This document shows, piece by piece, positions 57,030 to 64,000 of a stretch of 64,000 nucleotides of DNA. Source of the stretch: Cristatella mucedo (lineage: Eukaryota; Bryozoa; Phylactolaemata; Cristatellidae); contig WPIO01000001.1 in assembly GCA_009760855.2 (NCBI GenBank), positions 10,848,501 to 10,912,500 of the forward strand, written 5' to 3'. Below the pieces are notes generated by a model. That model did no database searches. It was not told the origin of the DNA and saw only the letters and a list, made by a program, of their open reading frames with translations. The position numbers were made by a program, and so were the translations under genes. Each line of letters opens with the position of its first letter. The stretch's first letter is position 1.

Positions 57030-59640
57030 TCTCTTTTCCCCTGTACCTTCGTATCTGAGAGAACAGCGACGACTGGCGCGCCGTTCTCGCTCGACAGTCA
57101 TCCGCGAATGTGAACGAACAGAGGATGGAGACCCGGAGCGGAGTGCTGCTGTGAGCGTAGAAGCTCTCGCTCGACGGCGGAGCGTCCCGCGCACCGCAGC
57201 GAGCCCGGTCGCTTGCCCAGCCTCCGTCTTCGCGTCGCTAGTCGCGGGCGGCGATCGCCGCGTCATCTAGCGCCGGGCGATGCATTGGCTCGAGTTCTTT
57301 GCTAGGTTTTGCTTGCGCAAGCCGCACTAGCCGCAGAGATCGCACCGGAGTTCGGCGGTGGTTCAACGGGTAAGGGGGAGGGGAGAGTCGAGAGGGTGAA
57401 TCGTGCGCCGCAATGGGCGCCACGTGTCCACCCACCCACCCGCCAGCCCACGCACACAGAGGTAGGAAGAAATATCCACCCGGAAGAAATTCCACTTTTC
57501 GAGGCGCCTCCATTTACTCGTGCCTGACGGCAGCAGCGGCGCCGAAACGCCGCGAGCTCGACCCATCACTTCCGGTTTGCCGAGCGCTCCGCGGATGAGC
57601 GCTTTCGTCGGGTCGCTGCGGCGACGAGCGGAGATCATTGCTGCGCTGATCCGTTCGCTGTGCGCCTGCTGTTTCCTCCCATCCAACCCACCCACCCCAC
57701 CCCATCGTATTTGCTCAGGCGTCTGCAGCCGCGGCGAGCTAACGGCAAGACCGGCTCGGGGATCGAGCCGACCGGCACGGTAGGGCCGTGCCCGGACGCT
57801 CGCGTCGGCCTGACCTTCGGCGCCCTAGTTAGCCCGCTACTCGGCTGATGAAGAGGTCGTCGGCGCTCCGCTCGCCCTGCAGCAGCGAGAGCTGGAGAGC
57901 GGCCCGCTAATTGTCCTGCCATTAGCGGGCCGCGGCGGCTCGCCCTTTGCTGCGCTCGCTCGCTCGCTGCGGGTCGTGGCGGCGCCGGCGCTCGTCGTAG
58001 AAGGCTTGGGGCATGCTCTCGAGCGCCACCTGGAGTGGACGTCTGAACGGGGCGATCGCCGCCACCCCCCCCCCCGGGCCGCCACGCCCCGCCGTCATCT
58101 CCGGGAGACTGCGATTTCGCGCGCACCCTGTTTAACTACTGCCGGAGCCGTCTTCCGGCTATGAAATTCATGCGCCGCTGCGCAGCCAGCTACCGGGCCT
58201 TAAGAAGCATCCCGAGTCCCGCCACCAGCTTCGTCGGTTTAGCCGGCTTTGCCGCCGCAGTAGGCCGACGCGAGGGCCGGCGCCGGCCGGCGCCCGGCCA
58301 CGCGGCCGGCGGTACCGCTCGAAAATTCGCTTGCGAAAAAGCTTGTCGGCCAGCGCTGCGGCGCGGCGCGACGCGACGCAGCCTCTTTCCGATCGCGCGC
58401 AGCCAGCGCAAAGGGAGCGGCCGAGCCGCCGACCCCCCCGAGCGCACGCGCGAGCAAACCGCGAAGCTCGTCGCGTAGGGCCGGCGCAAGTGACGCTATC
58501 CGCTTTCGTTGGGGAGAGTGTAGCTCCGCTCGCGCCGCGTCCGAGACGGCTGAGATACCTTTCCCGCTGCTTTTCGCTACTTCTCCAGCCTCATGCGCAC
58601 GACGGCATATCGCCGTCGGTACGGCAAAACCGTTCGCCGTCGCTGGCCAGGGCCGAGGCGGCGAACGGCGGCAGCTGAGCCGATCCGTTACGCGGCGCCG
58701 AACCCGCGACCCGGCGGCGGCGGCGCGGCGTCGCCGCCGCCCGCGCTCGCGCGTCGAGCAGCGTCCTATGGCGGCGTTGGTGCGTGCCCGGGGGGGGGGC
58801 GAGCGAGCGTGCGCGCGCGGCGGGCGACTTTAGGGCACTCCAGCACGAGAAGGTAGGCGCTCGCTTTCAGCTTATCGATCGGCGCCGGGGCGTAACTGCC
58901 GATTCCCAGAGGCACTAGAGTCGTAAAATCAACGTTATTGGCTGGGCAGGAAAATTCGATCCGACAGTGTTCCTGCGCCGCCGAGCAGGGTCGCGAAGAA
59001 AGGCTTGAGCGCGCCGGCTGGGGCGCCCGGCTGTCTGCATGGCCGCCGCTCGCTCGTGCTAGAAGCCCGCCTCACTCTAACCCGTGAGACCGGCGGCCGT
59101 TGCCGCCCGCTGGAGTTGCCCGGAAGCGACGTGCTCGCCGCCGCCGCCGCCCCGCGGTCGCGACTGCGCCTAGCGTACCTGCTCGTCGGGGTCAGTGCGC
59201 CGCCGCCGCCGCCGTCGGCTCGCAATCGAAGATGGGCTGCACTATGAGCGCCGAAGAGAAGGCGGCCATGGAGAGGAGCAAAGCGATCGAGAAAAACCTG
59301 AAGGAGGACGGCGTGCAAGCAGCCAAGGATATAAAGCTGCTCCTTTTGGGTGAGTGCTCGACGGTCACGTGCTGCTTTTGTTCCCGAGAGGTGAGCGCAG
59401 GTGCAGACGATCCGCCGGCGGTGGGCGACCTAAGGCCTTCTGCTACCGGCGGCTATGCCGGGGGCCTATCGGGGACCGGCTCTCCCCCCGCCCGCCCGCA
59501 AGAGCGATTCGGCCGGCTCGCATTGACTCCTTCGGTGCTACTTCTAATCAATCGCTGAATCCTGCGGGGGGGGGGGCTACGGGCGGCCGCCGTGCGGCGT
59601 GGCCTGCTCCCCTCCTAAAGCAGTAGGGTAGCCATTTTTC
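57030..59640 (+). promoter_or_regulatory. CpG-rich block around G-alpha-o exon 1 (candidate promoter/5' UTR)
   Basis: Very GC- and CpG-rich sequence immediately upstream of and including exon 1, with GCC/GGC-rich stretches before the start codon. This is the expected layout for a TATA-less promoter and 5' UTR. No upstream non-coding exon could be defined. Frames of 60-160 codons in it are composition artefacts. Confidence 0.5.
59232..59349 (+). CDS. GNAO1-like: G protein alpha-o subunit, coding exon 1
   Basis: The exon is 118 bp (39 codons plus one base) starting [17 protein letters not shown] and ending DIKLLLLG at a GTGAGT donor. Gly2 and Cys3 are the N-myristoylation and palmitoylation sites of Gi/o alpha subunits. 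The following residues form the N-terminal helix that contacts G-beta-gamma. [10 protein letters not shown] and [11 protein letters not shown] are typical of Go; Gi has AAREVKLLLLG. The open frame extends upstream without a stop, but only this ATG gives the conserved MGC start. The exon lies at the 3' edge of a strongly CpG-rich block. Go alpha is the GTP-binding subunit of heterotrimeric G proteins coupling receptors to ion channels and adenylyl cyclase at the plasma membrane, most abundantly in neurons. Confidence 0.97.
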
Positions 59641-61784
59641 CATTATGCTTACCTGCCCTACACGAGCCATTCGAATGGGCCAACTGCAGCGAAGGAGCGC
59701 CGAAGCTGCCACTGCGTTGTTCGCAGCTAGCAGCAGCAGCAGCTGAGCCGGTTTTTTTCGCTCGGGCGCCGTGTTTAGCCTCGACCCGAGGCTCAGTAGT
59801 GCCAGCATAGCAGTTAGATACCGTCGTGCCCCTGAGCAGCTGCCTGAAACCAATCTCCTGACGCCAATAAAAGGGAAGGGCAAAATTCGTGGCGGTAGTG
59901 GTTGGCTAGTGGTGTGTGTGTGTGTGTGGCGTTTCTGGGTCGACGTTAAAGGTAGACGTGGGCATTTCAACCACATTTCGCTGAAGACATGCAAGCTGCT
60001 AGCGTAGTAGCTAGGCCTCCAGTGTTGCTAATGCTGGCACACAGCATCTGGTCATGTAGCAGGCTGCAGGGACACCACATTAGACTTTGGATTCACTTCT
60101 CCCTGCAGCCTCAGCCTGACCCACTGTAGATCGTAACTACCTATTTTCTTAGCTGCGACTGCTGCTAATTGCCATTCACTATATTGAGCCCGGCCGTTTA
60201 CCAATCGTCGCCATCTATAGTCTCCGACAGGCGGCTGAGCAGAGCGTGCAACACTTGGCATCTTACAGCGTCGCCGTCCATGCTATGCCATCGTGGCAGC
60301 GCTCTCGGTAGAGAAGTTCGAACCCTGGTAGCCAGTCTAATCATTCGTTAGTCGCAAAGTGTGTCGTGTACCTTTTGCCCCGGACGACCGACCGCCTGCC
60401 TTAAAAGCATTTAGAACGACAGGCCTTGAGGCTTATGGCTAGCCAAACGGCTGGTCGCTGGCTTTAAGCTGCTTGAGCTTTTAGTGAAGTCCTCGCGCTG
60501 GGCTGATCGTGACTGGTTTACTCTGAGCGGGGCACCTTGCATCGAAAAGCACACAGCGGTACATTGCTGCCCCAAAGAAGATGGATCCTCGGGCTCCTCA
60601 CCTTGCAGCAGCTACAGCGAGTCACGCAGCGACGTGCGGGTTGAGCCTCTTCGTGGGAAGCAAGCATGCTGAACCTATAGTGGTTAGTGGGCAAAACGTC
60701 TCTGGGTTTGATCCTATGCACGAAAGAAAGATGGCTTGCCAAATTGAGCTTCTCCCGACTATTCAGTTCACTGTGTTCAACCAAGCAACTCAGCAAACCG
60801 TGGCTGGTCGTCACTGTGCAGCATCTCAGTGTGGTGCTAAACCAAACAGTGCACCACGGCTGCAGCATCGATGATAGATAGGAGAGTCAGCCCCACGTTA
60901 TTTATGGAGGAAGTCGACGGGGGGGGGGGGGGGGGGGAGGGGTCTGCCACACCCTACCATTAGCCTGGGATGGGGCTACTGACCAGAGCAGGCAAAGCAA
61001 AGGCTGCTACTTGAGGCTCGAAACCCCCACCCACCCCACCCACCCTACCCCACCCCCTCCCCCCCCCCGTGGCGCCTCAACCGGCGTCCTAGAGCCTTGA
61101 GGTGGAAGCGGCAAACGTATGTCCAAGGAATGCCGGTGATGCTAAGGGCATGCATGCACGGCACTGGCCGAGAGCTTATCTAAGGCAGGCGAGACAATGG
61201 TCCTGTCGTGTTGTGGAGGTTAGCACCTCTCAATTACTGAATGAGTAAACAAACCGGATTTTCTTTCATAGATGAACATGCATAGCTCCGCCGGCCTATG
61301 CCTCAGGTGCTGCTCTGGTGAGCATCGTGGTGATGCGATTAGAGGTTAAGTGTTTATTCACTCGACAATCAAAACATGGCAGGCCACTGCCCTCGAGGGC
61401 ACGTTCTCACTGCATGCTGTCATGCTGTCTCACATAGGCTTTATAAAATTGCAGCCTATGCATGTTGTTGGTGCTATTTCTCGAAATTGACATGTCGGTA
61501 GGACTCTAGTACCGAGGTCCTCTGTTTAACTCTCGAGCACGAGTCGACGTCTGCCTCTTTATCTTCTTGGGCACCCCGACAGCATCCTTTTCGAGCTATT
61601 AGGGCTGTGCAAATCTCGGGCTGACGGTTGTGGTTGCATTTATTTGGCTTTTCCTTAAGGCAATGCTGCTTGCTCGTGACCAACGTTGATATACCTCTAA
61701 TTCCGAATTCATGCGTTTTATCCAGTGCAGCTGTAAAATGGCTTAGACAGTTTATGATTCACAGCCATGCACTCAATATTATAG
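59350..61784 (+). other. Intron 1 of the G-alpha-o gene
   Basis: 2.4 kb with conserved donor and acceptor. Contains the poly-G/C-rich tracts; no other repeat family recognised. Confidence 0.85.
60919..61070 (+). repeat. Poly-G run followed by C-rich tract
   Basis: A run of about 20 G near 60919-60938 and a CCCACCCCACCCACCC-type C-rich tract at 61024-61070, in G-alpha-o intron 1. Confidence 0.85.
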
Positions 61785-61827
61785 GTGCTGGAGAGTCAGG
61801 CAAAAGTACCATAGTCAAGCAAATGAA
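61785..61827 (+). CDS. GNAO1-like: G protein alpha-o subunit, coding exon 2
   Basis: The exon is 43 bp, bounded by an AATATTATAG acceptor and a GTGAGT donor. It completes the split Gly codon and encodes AGESGKSTIVKQMK. With the last Gly of exon 1 this is the P-loop (GAGESGKST) that binds the GTP phosphates, including the Lys and Ser needed for nucleotide and magnesium binding. The 43-bp size and both phases equal those of vertebrate Gi/o genes, so the exon structure is conserved. All key residues are intact. Confidence 0.97.
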
Positions 61828-61939
61828 GTGAGTATAGTGTCAGTGCTTGCTATAAGCAAGCAGCACTTGTGCATCGGCTGTGTGCTGACTGGTAACCAAT
61901 TGCCTATGACACCACGTATGCATGCTCATGGGCTTGCGG

Positions 61940-62177
<238 letters not shown>

Positions 62178-62380
62178 CACTTGCATATGTATGCGTGCCG
62201 CCTACATGTGCAAGCATGCAGATCCCTTGTACAGTGCACGTTGCAAGCATCCCTGGGTTCTCTAGCCCAGTACGCTTGGCTGTCGGATGTCACGAGCGGA
62301 CGACACTTTGTGCGCAGCCAAGTACCAGAAGTCTGTGCACACATGCGACCTTAAGCTGTGCTGCTTTGCTCTCTCCGCAG

Positions 62381-62522
62381 AATCATTCACGAAGGAGGTT
62401 TCACAAGCGAAGACAACAAGCAGTACAAGCCAGTCGTATACAGCAATACTGTGCAGTCGATGGTTGCCATAGTCCGAGCAATGTATGCTCTTGGCATCCC
62501 TTACAAGAGCAGCGAGAGAGAG
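62381..62522 (+). CDS. GNAO1-like: G protein alpha-o subunit, coding exon 3
   Basis: The exon is 142 bp, again the same size as in vertebrate Gi/o genes, with acceptor TCTCTCCGCAG and donor GTGAGG. It encodes [40 protein letters not shown] and YKSSERE. This is linker 1 and the start of the all-helical domain. [11 protein letters not shown] is Go-type; Gi has KQYKAVVYSNT. The end ([13 protein letters not shown]) differs from the usual Go DTLGIEYGDKER, which may be a lineage feature. Switch I and II, the G4/G5 motifs and the C-terminus lie beyond the right edge; no exon 4 was recognised up to 64000. Confidence 0.96.
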
Positions 62523-63175
62523 GTGAGGCGACCGTGCTGCCCACGGTGTGGCCGCGGCCTCACTATGGCGCCGGGCCGCTTGCAGCTGCCGTCAGCTCTG
62601 CGCTGCTGTTGTTGCTGGTGGTCATCCGGAAAGGTGTCGCCTTGTCGTCCCACAGCCGATGCCACAGCTGCTGCCGTTGGGCAGAGAAGCCCACTAGTTG
62701 ACTGCCTGTTTTGTGTGTCACGATCAGCTCAGCTGCTTAAGGTGCCACCTTGCTTTGCCTGGATTTCGACGAAAGGAGAGCATGAGCATGCTGCATGACG
62801 GTGTATGACAATGATGACAATGGACGTGCGTATGCTTTTTGGCAGTACACTGGGATTTAAGTAAGCAGTCTTTGAAAGCCAAGACTCGGATCCAGTGGCA
62901 GGGTCAGGAATAATCATCTAGGAAGCAAGACCTGCAACATTTGTATGTGTGGGCTGGGCTAAACCCGCAAGATTGTCATGTAGGCAGGGCTAAACTTGCA
63001 ATTAGTGAAGAATTATTGCGCAAAATCATATTGCTTATTGGACACTAACTTGGCGGTTGCTCACTGAGTGGGATTAAGACATAATTTCCTCGTTGGTGAC
63101 GGTCGGGGGGGGAGGGGGTCGTAAGAATGAGGAGCTGCCCAGATCATTGCCCCGCTGCCAGGCATGCAAACGCTC

Positions 63176-63315
63176 CCTGGCTCGGCTGCTGCTCGGATCT
63201 CTGTATAAGTCACAATTGACGACCAAGGCCGTGGGCTCGAGGTCTTCGGAATACGGGGAGCTCCTTGATAGAGATTCCATTCTCATTGGGCGATATGAAA
63301 ATAAGTTGTATTTAT
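63176..63315 (+). repeat. SINE A copy in the G-alpha-o gene
   Basis: Head CTGGCTCGGCTGCTGCTCGG, degraded B box GGGCTCGAGGTC and tail GATAGAGATTCCATTCTCAT, then GGGCGATATGAAAATAAG. It lies downstream of exon 3, in the next intron. Confidence 0.8.
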
Positions 63316-63488
63316 TGATTTACTTATATATAAAAAATGTGATACTTTCTGTGGCTTTTGCACAAAAGCAACATAGAGCTTGTGAACGGACACGAAAAGA
63401 GCAGCCAAGATCTGACCAAAATTATTAGATTTGCATCAGATTAGACTGCAGAGAGCCAATGTGCTGTCCAATGTGTGAAGAGTTTTGC

Positions 63489-63515
63489 TTTGCATGCCGT
63501 CACACGGCATGCAAA
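63489..63515. other. Perfect 12-bp palindrome containing an octamer motif
   Basis: Arms TTTGCATGCCGT and ACGGCATGCAAA with a 3-base spacer. The right arm with the next base reads ATGCAAAT, the POU-family octamer. It lies in the intron after G-alpha-o exon 3. Confidence 0.75.
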
Positions 63516-64000
63516 TGTGCCATCTCACAGCTTTTGCCCACTGGTGTATCAAGTTTATGCAGGCGAGGGTGTGCAGCTTTGTAATTTATAACTGCACCAA
63601 GCCCACAGCACATGATGGCTTGCATGAACGCTAGGTGGCCACGGGTTCTTGCAAACTGCTTTCCTCATAGGCTATTTGCTGGTCAGTGTGGCTTTCTTTC
63701 TGAGCACTACTCATGTCTTCGTGAGTAGCTCTCTCCCCCAATGATACATCAGCTAAAACTTGGTATAGGTCAAGGCCAGTGTGGTAAGGAACAAAGAGCA
63801 GCAGTGGCTCTCCTAGATTCCTGTCGGTGTGCTGCCAGTCCAGGAAAATTTACAAAAAGTTGTACTGCATGGCAAGTTGTCTTTAAAAATCTTCTGGCAT
63901 CGATTTAAAAGCATCCAGAGAAGCAAGGAATTGAGTGTGAGTCCTGGCAATGTCTGGTTACTAGAGGTTTTCAAGTATTTTGATGATGTACAGTGGTCAG

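Noticed and set aside
57238-58678. Frames of 80-160 codons upstream of G-alpha-o exon 1
   Set aside because: CpG-rich sequence open in many frames; no conserved motif.
59100-59231. In-frame N-terminal extension of G-alpha-o
   Set aside because: The frame is open upstream but lacks a supported ATG, and the conserved lipidated start MGC is at 59232.
63440-63475. Possible G-alpha-o exon 4 after an ACTGCAG acceptor-like site
   Set aside because: Translation gives no ADAKMVCDV-like sequence and soon reaches a stop.

Overview
This is animal (metazoan) nuclear DNA: spliced genes with phase-matched exons, kilobase-scale introns, CpG-rich promoter regions, long microsatellites and dense non-LTR retrotransposons, tRNA-derived SINEs and TIR DNA transposons. 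Nothing bacterial or viral is present. The species cannot be read from the window. A CCDC141-type gene together with an intact G-alpha-o gene suggests an invertebrate outside the insect/nematode lineages, but this is inference.

Two protein-coding genes can be supported. They are arranged head to head, with their 5' ends about 30.7 kb apart. On the minus strand is the 5' half of a CCDC141-like (CAMDI-like) spectrin-repeat/coiled-coil gene. Its start exon is at 28435-28542, and further exons lie at 11571-11693, 3319-3528, 2621-2729 and 1348-1625. All five join in frame to give about 276 residues, and the gene runs off the left edge. On the plus strand is the 5' part of a G-alpha-o gene, with exons at 59232-59349, 61785-61827 and 62381-62522. 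It encodes the myristoylation/palmitoylation N-terminus, the P-loop and the start of the helical domain, and runs off the right edge. A complete tRNA-Asn(GTT) gene lies in intron 1 of the CCDC141-like gene.

Most of the rest is repeats. LINE A is an L2/CR1-like family with an (ATT)n tail. It has one long RT-bearing copy (5870-7416), one younger-looking 3' copy (53822-54615), and older relics. LINE B is a second RT family ending in TACAT-like repeats, represented by 5'-truncated, mutated copies. SINE A is tRNA-derived, and its 3' tail matches the 3' end of LINE A, so LINE A is the likely source of its mobilisation machinery. SINE B is a second tRNA-derived family with an unrelated tail. DNA transposons include a Tc1/mariner relic split by LINE A, a hAT transposase relic (about 39.2-41.3 kb), a hAT-type MITE family (one copy with a perfect 8-bp target duplication, another split by LINE B), and TIR elements with ends like ACCGTATTTTACCGT.

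GC/CpG-rich blocks at about 27.4-29.7 kb and 57.0-59.6 kb coincide with the first exons of the two genes and are the best promoter candidates. The remaining unique-looking stretches (for example 33.6-36.1 kb, 44.9-47.3 kb and 57-59 kb) show no coding exon I could support. No CRISPR array, operon or prokaryotic-type system is present.
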